From Methylobacterium nodulans ORS 2060 (lineage in GTDB: Bacteria > Pseudomonadota > Alphaproteobacteria > Rhizobiales > Beijerinckiaceae): DNA of 64,000 nt. Each line of letters starts with the position of its first letter. The stretch's first letter is position 1. Location: assembly GCF_000022085.1 (NCBI RefSeq), contig NC_011894.1, positions 7,549,001 through 7,613,000 on the forward strand, read 5' to 3'. Both the position numbers and the translations under genes were made by a program. Of this stretch, positions 44,414-53,433 are shown piece by piece. Below the pieces are notes generated by a model. That model was not told the DNA's origin. It worked only from the letters and a program-made list of their open reading frames with translations, and ran no database searches.

Positions 44414-45879
44414 GAGCCCGTCCGAGTAACGGTTTGATGCGTTGGGACTAAGGTTGAGATCTGGGCGGATGGCTCCTGCGCCACAGGCTCAGCGCGCGGC
44501 CTGCGCCAGCTTCAGGAGGTTATGGGCGGTGCAGATCATCGCCCACTCGCCGCGGACCTGATCGAGCCCACGTAGCAGGAACTGTCGGAAGCCTCTGGCC
44601 TGCTTGATCTGCCCGAACACCGGCTCGACGACCTGCTTCCTGAGACGGTAACGGCTCCGGCGCCCAGCCCGCTTCAGGCGGACGGCCATCGCGCTCATCA
44701 GGGGCATCTTCGTCAGCCTCCGGCGACCTGCTGCATCCGCCTCGCCGTGACGGGCACGGCCCGGAGCGAGATAGGCTGTGATCCGTCGCTCCTGCAGCGC
44801 GGCCAGGTTCGCCTCGGTGGCAAAGCCGGCATCTCCGGAGACCTCCCGCGGCTTGCGCCCGAGATGGGTGCAGACGCCGTCGACGAGCGGCACGAGAGCG
44901 CGCGAGTCGGCGGGGTTCGTCACGAGCCGATGCGCGACGATCACCTGATGGGCCGCATCAACCGCAATCTGGCCGTTGTAGCCCTGCACGAACCCGTCGC
45001 GCGTGGGCAGGATGCGGCTGTCCGGGTCGGTGAAGTTGCGCTGCGCCCGGTCGGGCGGACCGCCGTCCTCGCCCCGCAAGGGCCGACCTTGCCAGCGCAT
45101 GCCCGACGAGGCCCCCGGCCCGTCCTCGTCCTCCGGATCGGGCGGATCGGCAGCCTCTGCCTCCAACGCGGCCTTGGCGGCGCGGATCGTCTCCAGCCGC
45201 CGCTGCTTGTCGGCCATCCAGGCCGGTGTCTCGTCGCCACGATGGTCGGTCCCATGAGCCCGATCCTCCGCCGCGTCGGCCTCGCGCGCTTGATCCAGCC
45301 AAGCCTCGACCTCGGCGGCCAGCGTCGACTCGGCCGCCTTCATCCGGCCGTAGCTCATCGCCTTGTGGCGCGAGGCGTTGGCCTTCAGCTTGGTGCCGTC
45401 CACCGCCACGTGGGCAAAGCCGACCAGCCCGGCCGCCCGGCACAGCCGCAGCACCTGCACGAACAGGTCCGAGAGCGCCGTCAGATGCCGCTTGCGGAAG
45501 TCAGCGATGGTGCGGAAGTCGGGCCGGTTCAGGCCGGTCACGGCCATGAAGTCAACCCGCTCCTCGCAGGCGCGGGCGAGCTGACGCGACGAGTACAGAC
45601 CGCGGCTGTAGCCGTAGAGGAGCAGGGCCACCATCATGCCGGGATGGTAGGGCGGGTAGCCGCGCTCCTCGGTGTAGGTGTCGAGAATGGCTGAGAGGTC
45701 GAGCGCCTCGCGCACCGTATCGCGCACGAAGTGCGCCATGTGCCCGGGCGGCACGAACTCATGCAGCGAGGGTGGCAGCAGCCAGCCCTGATCGACGTCC
45801 CAGGAGCGAAACACCTTGGCCATGAGCCGAGTGAATCATCCCAAAGCGCCGCCGTCGAGGTACTTACTCGGACGGGCTC
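44414..45879 (-). mobile_element. IS1182-family insertion sequence
   Basis: 1,466 bp with inverted ends GAGCCCGTCCGAGTAA and a CTAG target duplication (44410..44413 and 45880..45883). It inserted at the right end of the MITE. Confidence 0.9.
44489..45823 (-). CDS. IS1182-family transposase
   Basis: 444 residues. N-terminal RSWDVDQGWLLPPSLHEFVPPGHMAHFVRD and GYPPYHPGMMVALLLYGYSRG; DDE-type core with HVAVDGTKLKANASRHKAMSYGRM, RDGFVQGYNGQIAVD, SGDAGFATEANL and RKQVVEPVFGQIKQARGFRQFLLRG. It appears intact. Confidence 0.93.
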   Translation of the reverse strand: MAKVFRSWDVDQGWLLPPSLHEFVPPGHMAHFVRDTVREALDLSAILDTYTEERGYPPYHPGMMVALLLYGYSRGLYSSRQLARACEERVDFMAVTGLNRPDFRTIADFRKRHLTALSDLFVQVLRLCRAAGLVGFAHVAVDGTKLKANASRHKAMSYGRMKAAESTLAAEVEAWLDQAREADAAEDRAHGTDHRGDETPAWMADKQRRLETIRAAKAALEAEAADPPDPEDEDGPGASSGMRWQGRPLRGEDGGPPDRAQRNFTDPDSRILPTRDGFVQGYNGQIAVDAAHQVIVAHRLVTNPADSRALVPLVDGVCTHLGRKPREVSGDAGFATEANLAALQERRITAYLAPGRARHGEADAAGRRRLTKMPLMSAMAVRLKRAGRRSRYRLRKQVVEPVFGQIKQARGFRQFLLRGLDQVRGEWAMICTAHNLLKLAQAAR

Positions 45880-45917
45880 CTAGTGTGCGCAGGTGGCCAG
45901 ATCGCACCCCCTCACGA

Positions 45918-46160
45918 TCACTGGGCCAGATAGGAATGCACGTGAAGCCCCACTGATGGCTGCTGAGGGCCTTCGCGCAGTGGTACGGAGGGTGCCTCGT
46001 GCCAGCTGGTAGCGTCACAGGCGTCCTGCTCTACGCACCATAGGCGCCCCTCCGCGACCACTGCCCGGACCCTGAAGGCTTTCCTGGACCCCTTGATGCC
46101 AGGGCTGAATCTGAGGGTGAGCACGCGCAGGGGCGCATCGTCGCACCCATCGCGAGTCAT
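45918..46160 (-). CDS. small hypothetical protein beside integrase
   Basis: 80 residues: PLRVLTLRFSPGIKGSRKAFRVRAVVAEGRLWCVEQDACDATSWHEAPSVP. AGGAGACAGC directly precedes the ATG. It lies 34 bp downstream of the integrase on the same strand, where accessory recombination genes often sit, but it does not look like a known excisionase. Confidence 0.6.
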   Translation of the reverse strand: MTRDGCDDAPLRVLTLRFSPGIKGSRKAFRVRAVVAEGRLWCVEQDACDATSWHEAPSVPLREGPQQPSVGLHVHSYLAQ

Positions 46161-46194
46161 GCTGTCTCCTGGTGGTCAGTGAGGTCGCGGTCGC

Positions 46195-47811
46195 TCAGAC
46201 GGCGTAGCGTGGGAGCCGCTCAAGCTCCTTCGCCATGTCCTCAACCGTAGGCGTCTCGTACTCGTCGCCCACATCGGACGAGCTATGGCCGCAGAAGGCG
46301 AACCGAATGCGCCGTTCGATGCCTGCTCTTGCCGCGCGTCGCTTGAAGGTGTGACGCCAAGCGTGGTTCGGGCTGATGTTTGGGTCTGTCACGCCGAGAC
46401 CGCGGACCCACTCAGCAAGCTTGTTCCGCTGCTTCACCCACGGTGCCTGAACGGGGTTCGTGGGGTCGTCACGCTCCACCTTCTGCCCCTCGGGATCGTA
46501 GAACAGCGGCCCTTTACCGGTGCCTTGGACAAACGCGAGGAAGCCTTGTTCGATGATGTGAGGGTGGATGGGGACCACGCGAGCTTGGCCGCCCTTCACG
46601 GTGCCAGCCTCGGGGTTGATCTTCATCACCCAGAACCCAGCCTTGTGCTGCTGGATGTCCTCAGCGCGAAGCTGCGTGACCTCCCCAGGGCGTGACCCGG
46701 TGTAGGCACAGAGCCAAGGCACCCAGCGACGTGCTGCTGCGTTGTGAGCAGCCATCCGGGGCGGCTGAGGCGCCGTTGTCGCTCTCAGGATGGTAGCCCA
46801 CTCGGCGTCCTCAAACTCCCGCTCACGGACCTTCTGAGGAGCCTTCCCGACCGCTACCGAGACCCCATCGAAGGGGTTCACGGTGATGCGCTTGTTGTCG
46901 AGAGCCCACCCGAAGTTCACCCGTGCAGCCCTGAGCCACACGTCATTGACGACGCTTGCGGACCGCTCAGGGGTGACCAGCGTGTCCTTCCAAGCCAGGG
47001 CATCTTCAGGGGTGATGGCGGCAATGTCCCTCCCCTCGAAGAAGGCGTCCAGGGCTCGCATAACGGCTCGCCAACGGTTGACCGTGGCAGCGCCCGGCTT
47101 GCGCTCTTTGATCCACGCCTCGAACAGCGACCAGGGAGTCAGCCCAGCGCGCTTCTCAGGAGCCTTCCTGTGGAACTCAGGGTGTCGCTCAACCCGGGCA
47201 TCGGGCGTGTAGTCGCCATCAGCACGGCGCCTGAGCGTAGCAGTAGCAGCCGATAGCTCTCCCTCAACGATGTCGAGGAACGCGTCCGTTGCCTCCTGAG
47301 TGAGCCTGATGCCCTGTTCGCCCAAGAAGCTGGCGACCTGTCCTAGCTCAGTGACGACTTGTCGCACATGACGGCGTGTGGCCGGGCTCTCAGGAGCGTC
47401 ATCGTCCTCACCGGGGGCGCCTAGCTGATTGGAGAACCTTTCCCGAGCTTCCTCAAGCCGTTCGTAGAGGTGGTCCCACTGCTCAGGCTGTCCCGGTTCC
47501 TGTTCGTGCCTAGAGACAAACCAAACGTACCACTGCCCAGCCAAACCATGGGCTTCTCGGTGAGTGAGCCCCCTGCCCTCGCCCCTTGCTGCTGCCCTGA
47601 GTGTCTCGATACGGCCCGTTACGGTGGCGTCCCAATCCCGTAGCTCGGCCTTAGCGGTGCCCACTGACAGGCTGGAAGGGCGACGGAAACGCTCCTCCTG
47701 AGAGACCCCGAACGCTGCCTTGTACGCCTCACGTATGTCCTTTGGGATGCCCTTCCGGGCGAACCAGTCACCGTTAGGAGCACGGCTCAGGGAGGTCATC
47801 GGAACAGCCAT
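46195..47811 (-). CDS. tyrosine recombinase (island integrase)
   Basis: 538 residues. The N-terminal arm/core-binding parts are long (to about residue 330). The catalytic domain has the first Arg in AYTGSRPGEVTQLRAEDI, the HxxR in HAWRHTFKRRAARAGI, the late His in FCGHSSSDVG and the Tyr in DEYETP. Arm-type repeats overlap the start codon, so integrase binding would also repress its own gene. I chose the ATG at 47811; GGGCG precedes it. Confidence 0.93.
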   Translation of the reverse strand: MAVPMTSLSRAPNGDWFARKGIPKDIREAYKAAFGVSQEERFRRPSSLSVGTAKAELRDWDATVTGRIETLRAAARGEGRGLTHREAHGLAGQWYVWFVSRHEQEPGQPEQWDHLYERLEEARERFSNQLGAPGEDDDAPESPATRRHVRQVVTELGQVASFLGEQGIRLTQEATDAFLDIVEGELSAATATLRRRADGDYTPDARVERHPEFHRKAPEKRAGLTPWSLFEAWIKERKPGAATVNRWRAVMRALDAFFEGRDIAAITPEDALAWKDTLVTPERSASVVNDVWLRAARVNFGWALDNKRITVNPFDGVSVAVGKAPQKVREREFEDAEWATILRATTAPQPPRMAAHNAAARRWVPWLCAYTGSRPGEVTQLRAEDIQQHKAGFWVMKINPEAGTVKGGQARVVPIHPHIIEQGFLAFVQGTGKGPLFYDPEGQKVERDDPTNPVQAPWVKQRNKLAEWVRGLGVTDPNISPNHAWRHTFKRRAARAGIERRIRFAFCGHSSSDVGDEYETPTVEDMAKELERLPRYAV

Positions 47812-47829
47812 TTGTAGCGCCCTTTGTAG
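47811..47829 (+). promoter_or_regulatory. integrase arm-type site, right end
   Basis: TTTGTAGCGCCCTTTGTAG, matching 24105..24123. It overlaps the integrase start codon and lies 63 bp inside the right core. Confidence 0.7.
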
Positions 47830-47892
47830 CGGCAGGGCGCCGAGAAACATCGGAGTGGCAGTATCTTACTGGCGTCACTCACGTTTTCAATA

Positions 47893-47913
47893 AGGCTGGT
47901 GCGGACGGCCGGA
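47893..47913. other. attR core within tRNA-Leu
   Basis: 21 bp identical to 24022..24042. It spans the tRNA 3' end (CCA, acceptor and part of the T-stem), so integration leaves the tRNA intact. Confidence 0.88.
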
Positions 47914-47983
47914 CTCGAACCGGCACGGCCTTACGGCCGCAAGATTTTAAGTCTCGTGCGTCTACCGATTCCGCCACGTCCGC
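47897..47983 (-). tRNA. tRNA-Leu, anticodon TAA
   Basis: 87 nt including encoded CCA. Acceptor GCGGACG/CGTCCGC, D-arm GGCGGAATCGGTAGAC, anticodon arm CGAGA-CTTAAAA-TCTTG with TAA, long class II variable arm, T-arm CCGGTTCGAGTCCGG. It is the integration target of the island to its left. Confidence 0.96.
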
Positions 47984-48017
47984 GCCGGTCCGGGTTACTC
48001 CGCCACCGGGCGCGAGA

Positions 48018-49241
48018 TCAAGCGCCGGCGGCGTCGGAGGCCGGCCTCCAGCCGTAGAGCCACGCGTAGCGCTCGGTCATGCGGGCGGGTCCGAGTCGGC
48101 TCATCACGGCGTCCCGGGCCGCTGCCGCGAGACGCCCGGCATGATAGATGCGCCCGTTGCGGCGCGCCTGGGACTGGATGGTGCGGGCGCGGGGCCCGCG
48201 CGCCGTCGCATAGGCGGCGAGCGCCGCCGGCACCTGCCTCCCCGACAGGCTCGCCGCCAGCACCGCCGCATCCTCGATGGCGAGCGCCGCGCCCTGGGCC
48301 AAATAGGGCAGCACCGGATGGGCGGCGTCGCCGAGGAGCGCGAGGCGCCCGCGTGCCATCGGGGCGGCGGCCCGGCGATCCGCGAGGGTCCAGACCAGCC
48401 ACTGCTCCGGAAGGCGGAGGAGGTCGGCGAGCGGCGCGGCGGCATCCGCGAAGGCGGCCCTCAGCTGGGCGGGATCGCCCGGCGCGCTCCAATCCGCATC
48501 CTCCCCCGCCTGGGGCAGGACCGCCACCAGATTAATCCGCTCGCCGCCCGCGATCGGATAATGCACCACGTGCCGCCCGTGCCCGAGCCACAGGCCCGTC
48601 TCGTCGCCTCGCAGGGCCGGCGGGGCGCAGTCGCGCGGCACTGTCGCGCGCCACGCCGCCGCTCCGACCGGGCGTAAGGGGCGCCCGTCGAGACACGCCC
48701 GCAGGGTCGAGCGGATCCCGTCCGCCGCGACGACGAGGTCGGCGGCGAGCGTCTCGGCGCGCCCGCTCTCGCTCTCGAGCGTCAGGCTCGCGCCTGCCTG
48801 CGTCTCGGCAAAGGCGGTCGCGCTGCGCCCGACGAGAAGCCGGATGCCCGGCCGGCCCCGCACCGCGTCGAGGAGGATCGTCTGCAGATCGGCCCGGTGG
48901 ATCACCAGATAGGGCGCACCGAACCGCTCGCGCATGGCGGGGCCGAGCGCCACCTCGCCGATCTGGCGCCCGCTCGCGAGGCCGCGGATCCGCACCCGGG
49001 ACGGCTCCGTCGCCGCGCGGCGCAGCGACGGCCCGAGCCCGAGATCGGTCAGGATGCGACTGGCATTCGGCGAGAGCTGCAGGCCGGCCCCGACCTCGCT
49101 GAAGGCCGTGCGCCGCTCGGCCAGCGTCACCGTATGGCCGCGCGCCGCGAGCGCGAGCGCCGCCGTGAGCCCGCCGATCCCCGCCCCGGCGATGGCGATC
49201 CTGAGGCCCGGCCGGTCCGGGACGGGGCTATTCGGCGGCAA
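48018..49241 (-). CDS. FAD-dependent monooxygenase (salicylate hydroxylase-like)
   Basis: 407 residues of the PHBH/salicylate hydroxylase group. FAD-binding GAGIGGLTAALALAARGHTVTLAERR, DG motif VVAADGIRSTLRACL and GDAAHPVLPYLAQGAALAIEDA are complete. Substrate unknown. It overlaps the upstream zinc-finger gene by 14 nt, so the two are co-transcribed. Confidence 0.92.
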   Translation of the reverse strand: MPPNSPVPDRPGLRIAIAGAGIGGLTAALALAARGHTVTLAERRTAFSEVGAGLQLSPNASRILTDLGLGPSLRRAATEPSRVRIRGLASGRQIGEVALGPAMRERFGAPYLVIHRADLQTILLDAVRGRPGIRLLVGRSATAFAETQAGASLTLESESGRAETLAADLVVAADGIRSTLRACLDGRPLRPVGAAAWRATVPRDCAPPALRGDETGLWLGHGRHVVHYPIAGGERINLVAVLPQAGEDADWSAPGDPAQLRAAFADAAAPLADLLRLPEQWLVWTLADRRAAAPMARGRLALLGDAAHPVLPYLAQGAALAIEDAAVLAASLSGRQVPAALAAYATARGPRARTIQSQARRNGRIYHAGRLAAAARDAVMSRLGPARMTERYAWLYGWRPASDAAGA

Positions 49242-49485
49242 GGCGGGCGCGGTCGTCCCAGACGCAGGAGGCCGGATCGGCGGTGCCCGGCTTCAGGTCG
49301 GAACGGTAGCGATAGAGCGTCGAGCAGTACTGACAGATGATCTCGCTCTCGGCGCCCATGTCGAGGAAGACGTGGGGGTGGTCGAAGGGCGGCAGCGCCC
49401 CGATGCACATGAACTCCTTCGAGCCCACATGGATGACGCGCACGCCGTCCTGGTTGTGGAAGTGGGGTACCGCCTTGTCTGCCAT
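49228..49485 (-). CDS. CHCC-type zinc-finger protein
   Basis: 85 residues. The zf-CHCC fold is shown by FMCIGALPPFDHPHVFLDMGAESEIICQYCSTLYRY (Cys, His, CxxC ligands). Relatives include NDUFS6 of complex I and bacterial stand-alone zinc proteins; here it is probably a small soluble factor. It is translated just ahead of the FAD monooxygenase. Confidence 0.9.
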   Translation of the reverse strand: MADKAVPHFHNQDGVRVIHVGSKEFMCIGALPPFDHPHVFLDMGAESEIICQYCSTLYRYRSDLKPGTADPASCVWDDRARLAAE

Positions 49486-49551
49486 CGCGGGGATCCTGCT
49501 GGAGCCTGGCTCTCTCAGCGCCCCCCTCTAGCCCCTTGCGGACGGGGCGCC

Positions 49552-49654
49552 TAGAGCATTTTCCGACGAAGCGGACACCGGTTCGTCGCAGAAGATGCGA
49601 AGAATCAAGAACCTGGAACAGGGCTCGTTCCCGTTGAAACGAGCCCTGTTCCAG
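49552..49654. repeat. GAGCATTTTC-type extragenic repeat with strong hairpin
   Basis: Starts TAGAGCATTTTCCGACGAAG and has GACGAA/TTCGTC pairing, a form common in Rhizobiales genomes from memory. It is followed by a perfect 17-bp stem with an 8-nt loop (49613..49654). Confidence 0.8.
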
Positions 49655-49753
49655 AGCCGGGCCGTCGCTGTCATCCGGCCCGGCCGTCCCGCTTTGGTCA
49701 CGATCGCCCCTCAACGAGGCCCGTGTGAGACGAACATTGAGGGGATGGTTACG

Positions 49754-50041
49754 ATGAGGACCTGGATCACCGGCGCGGCGCTCGCCGCCGCGCTCCTGGT
49801 GCCGCAGGCGGCGTCCGCGCAGAGCAACACCGCCGTCGGCGCCGGGGCCGGCGTCGTGGCGGGGGCGGTGGTGGCCGGGCCGATCGGCGCCGTGGTGGGC
49901 GGCCTCGTCGGCGCCGCCTGGGGCGAATCCACGAAGCCGCGCCGCCGCTACGCCCGGCGCCGGGCCGTCCGGGCGAAGGCCGCCGCGCCCGCCGCCCGGG
50001 TCGCCCAGCGGACCAATACCGGCTGGGTCAACCCGCGCTGA
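49754..50041 (+). CDS. exported glycine-zipper protein
   Basis: 95 residues. Signal peptide MRTWITGAALAAALLVPQAA(SA|Q), then a glycine-rich membrane-like run (AVGAGAGVVAGAVVAGPIGAVVGGLVGAAWG, GxxxG repeats) and a basic tail. Such proteins sit in envelopes, function unknown. AGGGG lies upstream of the ATG at 49754. Confidence 0.78.
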   Translation: MRTWITGAALAAALLVPQAASAQSNTAVGAGAGVVAGAVVAGPIGAVVGGLVGAAWGESTKPRRRYARRRAVRAKAAAPAARVAQRTNTGWVNPR

Positions 50042-50151
50042 GCGGGCGGCAGGCCCGCCCGCACGGAACCGCGCTTGGCTTCCGGGTCGGAAGCGCCTAC
50101 ATCGACGTTACGCCCGCAAGCCCACGCGCCAGTCAAGCCGGATCCGGTTCC

Positions 50152-50976
50152 ATGAGTCGTGACGAGCAGAAGACGGCCCAGGATGGCCGCCGTCAGGAAC
50201 CGCCCATCCACGGTCCCGAGGCCTTCGAGGCCATGCGCAAGGCCGGGCGCCTCACCGCCGAGGCGCTCGACCTGCTGATGGAGGCGGTGGCGCCGGGCAT
50301 CACCACCGAGGCGCTCGACAAGCTCGCCTACACCTTCGCCATGGACCACGGCGCCTATCCGGCCTCGCTGTTCTACCGCGGCTACCCGAAGTCGATCTGC
50401 ACCTCGATCAACCACGTCGTCTGCCACGGCATTCCCAACGACAAGCCCCTGCGCGAGGGCGACATCGTCAATCTCGACATCTGCCTGATCGTGGATGGCT
50501 GGCACGGGGATTCGAGCCGCATGGCCTATGTGGGCGAGGTGCCCCGCAAGGCCGCGCGCCTGTGCGAGATCACCCACGAGGCGATGATGCGCGGCATCGC
50601 CGCCATCAAGCCCGGGGCCACCACCAACGACATCGGCGCGGCGATCCAGAGCTTTGCGGAGGGCGAGCGCTGCTCCGTGGTGCGCGACTTCTGCGGCCAC
50701 GGGCTCGGGCGCGTCTACCACGACGCGCCGACCATCCTCCACTACGTGGAGCCGAGCTACAGCGTGGTGCTGCGGCCGGGCCAGTTCTTCACCGTGGAGC
50801 CGATGATCAATCTCGGCCGGCCGCACGTGAAGGTGCTCTCCGATGGCTGGACCGCCGTGACCCGCGACCGCTCGCTGTCGGCCCAGTTCGAGCACACCGT
50901 GGCGGTGACGGAGACGGGGGTGGAGATCTTCACCCTGTCGCCGAAGGGCCTGGACATGCCGCGCCGGCCCGCCTGA
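50152..50976 (+). CDS. map: methionine aminopeptidase, type I
   Basis: 274 residues; removes the initiator methionine from new proteins. Metal ligands occur in [19 protein letters not shown] (two Asp), [14 protein letters not shown] (His), FTVEPMIN (Glu) and QFEHTVAVT (Glu). The N-terminal 20 residues are an extra tail. It lies 19 nt before radC. Confidence 0.95.
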   Translation: MSRDEQKTAQDGRRQEPPIHGPEAFEAMRKAGRLTAEALDLLMEAVAPGITTEALDKLAYTFAMDHGAYPASLFYRGYPKSICTSINHVVCHGIPNDKPLREGDIVNLDICLIVDGWHGDSSRMAYVGEVPRKAARLCEITHEAMMRGIAAIKPGATTNDIGAAIQSFAEGERCSVVRDFCGHGLGRVYHDAPTILHYVEPSYSVVLRPGQFFTVEPMINLGRPHVKVLSDGWTAVTRDRSLSAQFEHTVAVTETGVEIFTLSPKGLDMPRRPA

Positions 50977-50995
50977 GCGGGCGGATCCGCCTCCG

Positions 50996-51724
50996 ATGGC
51001 CCGCGGCCGGCCTCATCCCCCGGACAGGACCGGCGCGCTCGCCGAGGCCGCGGGCGAGACGCCGCATTACCACGGCCATCGCGAGCGGCTGCGGGCCCGC
51101 TTCGCGCAAGGCGACACGCTGCCCGACTACGAGTTCCTGGAACTGGTGCTGTTCCGCTCGATTCCGCGGCGGGACGTGAAGCCCATCGCCAAGGCGCTGA
51201 TCCAGCGCTTCGGCAGCTTCGCGGAGGTGATCACCGCTCCGGCCGAGCTTTTGATGGAGACGGACGGGATCGGGCCCGCCGTCGTCGCCGACCTGAAGAT
51301 CCTGGAGGCGGCGGGGCGGCGTCTCGCCCGCGGCGCGGTGGCCGAGCGCCCCCTGCTCTCCTCCTGGAGCGCCGTGATCGACTATTGCCGGGCCGCAATG
51401 GCCTTCGCGCCGCGGGAGGAGTTCCGCATCCTCTTCCTCGACAAGCGCAACCGGCTCATCGCCGACGAGGTGCAGGGCCGCGGCACCGTCGACCACACGC
51501 CGGTCTATCCCCGCGAGGTGGTGCGCCGCGCCCTCGAACTCTCGGCGACGGCGCTCATCCTCGTCCACAACCATCCCTCCGGCGATCCGACTCCCTCTCA
51601 GGCCGACATCCGGATGACCCGCGACATCGTCGGGGCGGCCGAGCCGCTCGGCATCGTGGTGCACGACCACATCGTGGTCGGGCGCGAGGGCCATGCGAGC
51701 TTCAAGGGCCTGAAGCTCATCTGA
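50996..51724 (+). CDS. radC: RadC family JAMM-domain protein
   Basis: 242 residues. Helix-hairpin-helix part ([29 protein letters not shown]) followed by the JAMM/MPN motif [24 protein letters not shown]. Despite the name, a DNA-repair role is not established. 19 nt after map. Confidence 0.95.
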   Translation: MARGRPHPPDRTGALAEAAGETPHYHGHRERLRARFAQGDTLPDYEFLELVLFRSIPRRDVKPIAKALIQRFGSFAEVITAPAELLMETDGIGPAVVADLKILEAAGRRLARGAVAERPLLSSWSAVIDYCRAAMAFAPREEFRILFLDKRNRLIADEVQGRGTVDHTPVYPREVVRRALELSATALILVHNHPSGDPTPSQADIRMTRDIVGAAEPLGIVVHDHIVVGREGHASFKGLKLI

Positions 51725-51883
51725 GCCGGGTTTTGCCTGCGGATTGGGCAGGAATCGGTCCTGTCAGCTTGAATCCCGTCCTGCCTCTGGGGCAGCCCGC
51801 GCGAACCCGAGACGGCAGCCGCGCATTTCCTTTGCCTTGGCCCCTGTCTTGCGTCTAGCCTCGGGCCATACAGGGGGACGCCC

Positions 51884-53323
51884 ATGCCGCTCAGCGCGTT
51901 CGACGAAATGAACGGACTTCGGGAGAGCGGACACGACCAAGCCTCCGTCCGCTCTGCCTATGCGGCCTTGAAGACTTGGCTCGATTCGACGCCGCCGGAA
52001 CATTTCAACACCCGCCGCAGTCAGGCCGAGCTGTTCTTCCGCCGGATCGGCATCACCTTCGCGGTCTACGGCGACAACGAGTCGACCGAGCGCCTCATCC
52101 CCTTCGACATCATCCCGCGGGTGCTCACCAAGCCCGAATGGGGGTTCCTGGAGCGGGGCCTCAAGCAGCGGGTCACCGCGCTCAACGCCTTCCTGGCCGA
52201 CGTCTACGGCGCGCAGGAATGCATCAAGGCCGGGGTAATCCCCGGGGATCTCGTCTACCGCAATCCGCACTACCGGCTGGAGATGCGGGACTTCAAGGTC
52301 CCGCACGGCAAGTACGTCCACATCGCCGGGATCGATATCGTCCGCACCGGCGAGGACCAGTTCTTCGTGCTGGAGGACAATGCCCGCACGCCCTCCGGGG
52401 TCTCCTACATGCTGGAGAACCGGGAGGTGATGCTGCGCCTCTTCCCCGAACTGTTCTCCAGGCACCGGGTCTCGCCGGTGGAGGACTATCCGGACGCGCT
52501 GCTCGCGACCCTGCGCAGCCTCGCGCCGATGAGCGCGGCGCGCGACCCGACGGTGGTGCTGCTGACGCCCGGGCGCTTCAACTCGGCCTTCTACGAGCAC
52601 TCGTTCCTGGCCGACAAGCTCGGCGTCGAGCTCGTCGAGGCCTCGGACCTCTTCACCAAGGACGACGTGGTCTACATGCGGACCACGGAGGGGCCGCGGC
52701 GGGTCGACGTGATCTACCGGCGCATCGACGACGACTTCCTCGACCCGCTGGTGTTCCGGCCCGATTCGGTGCTCGGCGTGCCGGGCCTGATGAGCGCCTA
52801 TCAGAGCGGCAGCGTGACCCTCGCCAATGCGGTGGGCACCGGCATCGCGGACGACAAGGCAGTCTACAGCTACATGCCGGAGATCGTGCGCTTCTTCACC
52901 GGCGAGGAGCCGATCCTGCACAACGTGCCGACTTGGCGCTGCCGCGAGAAGGAGGCCCTGGCCTATGTGCTGGCCAATCTCGGCGACCTCGTGGTCAAGG
53001 AGGTCAACGGGTCGGGCGGCTATGGCATGCTGGTGGGGCCGCACGCGACGAAGCGCGAGATCGAGGAGTTCGGCCGCAAGCTGCGCCACGCGCCGGACGG
53101 CTTCATCGCCCAGCCGACCCTCGCCCTCTCCACCTGCCCGACCTTCGTGGCCTCGGGCGTTGCGCCCCGCCACGTCGACCTGCGGCCCTTCGTGCTCTCG
53201 GGCGCGGACGAGATCCGGATCGTGCCGGGCGGCCTCACCCGCGTGGCGCTCAAGGAGGGCTCGCTCGTGGTGAATTCGAGCCAGGGCGGGGGGACCAAGG
53301 ACACCTGGGTGCTCGATGCATGA
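51884..53323 (+). CDS. circularly permuted ATP-grasp protein
   Basis: 479 residues of the type 2 circularly permuted ATP-grasp group. Recognisable blocks: FFRRIGITFAVYGD, ERLIPFDIIPRVLTKPEW, LEDNARTPSGVSYMLENR, NAVGTGIADDKAVYSYMPEIVRFF and VVKEVNGSGGYGMLVGP. It is likely a peptide- or amide-ligase. It opens the cluster of alpha-E, transglutaminase-like and Anbu genes, known from many bacteria as the Anbu neighbourhood. Confidence 0.94.
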   Translation: MPLSAFDEMNGLRESGHDQASVRSAYAALKTWLDSTPPEHFNTRRSQAELFFRRIGITFAVYGDNESTERLIPFDIIPRVLTKPEWGFLERGLKQRVTALNAFLADVYGAQECIKAGVIPGDLVYRNPHYRLEMRDFKVPHGKYVHIAGIDIVRTGEDQFFVLEDNARTPSGVSYMLENREVMLRLFPELFSRHRVSPVEDYPDALLATLRSLAPMSAARDPTVVLLTPGRFNSAFYEHSFLADKLGVELVEASDLFTKDDVVYMRTTEGPRRVDVIYRRIDDDFLDPLVFRPDSVLGVPGLMSAYQSGSVTLANAVGTGIADDKAVYSYMPEIVRFFTGEEPILHNVPTWRCREKEALAYVLANLGDLVVKEVNGSGGYGMLVGPHATKREIEEFGRKLRHAPDGFIAQPTLALSTCPTFVASGVAPRHVDLRPFVLSGADEIRIVPGGLTRVALKEGSLVVNSSQGGGTKDTWVLDA

Positions 53324-53433
53324 CCGCACGGCCCGGCATCCCGCGATTCGTGCGGGAGGCCGGTTCGCCGCAGGCCCGGCGGCATGATCACGGCTCCGGC
53401 CCCCCATCCCTCCTCTCGCGAAACGCGTCCGCC

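Larger units (their letters stand above)
24022..47913. mobile_element. integrative genomic island in tRNA-Leu(TAA)
   Basis: About 23.9 kb bounded by 21-bp core repeats, with an intact integrase next to the tRNA-proximal end and 19-bp arm repeats inside both ends. Base composition is clearly more mixed than the flanks, with AT-rich genes at 24.4-26.1 kb and 38.9-39.4 kb. It has a helicase and a serine recombinase but no conjugation genes I can see, so it is not obviously self-transmissible. It is riddled with IS elements and decayed genes. Confidence 0.88.

Noticed and set aside
24022..47913. Island as an ICE or prophage
   Set aside because: No relaxase, type IV secretion, capsid, terminase or lysis genes recognised.
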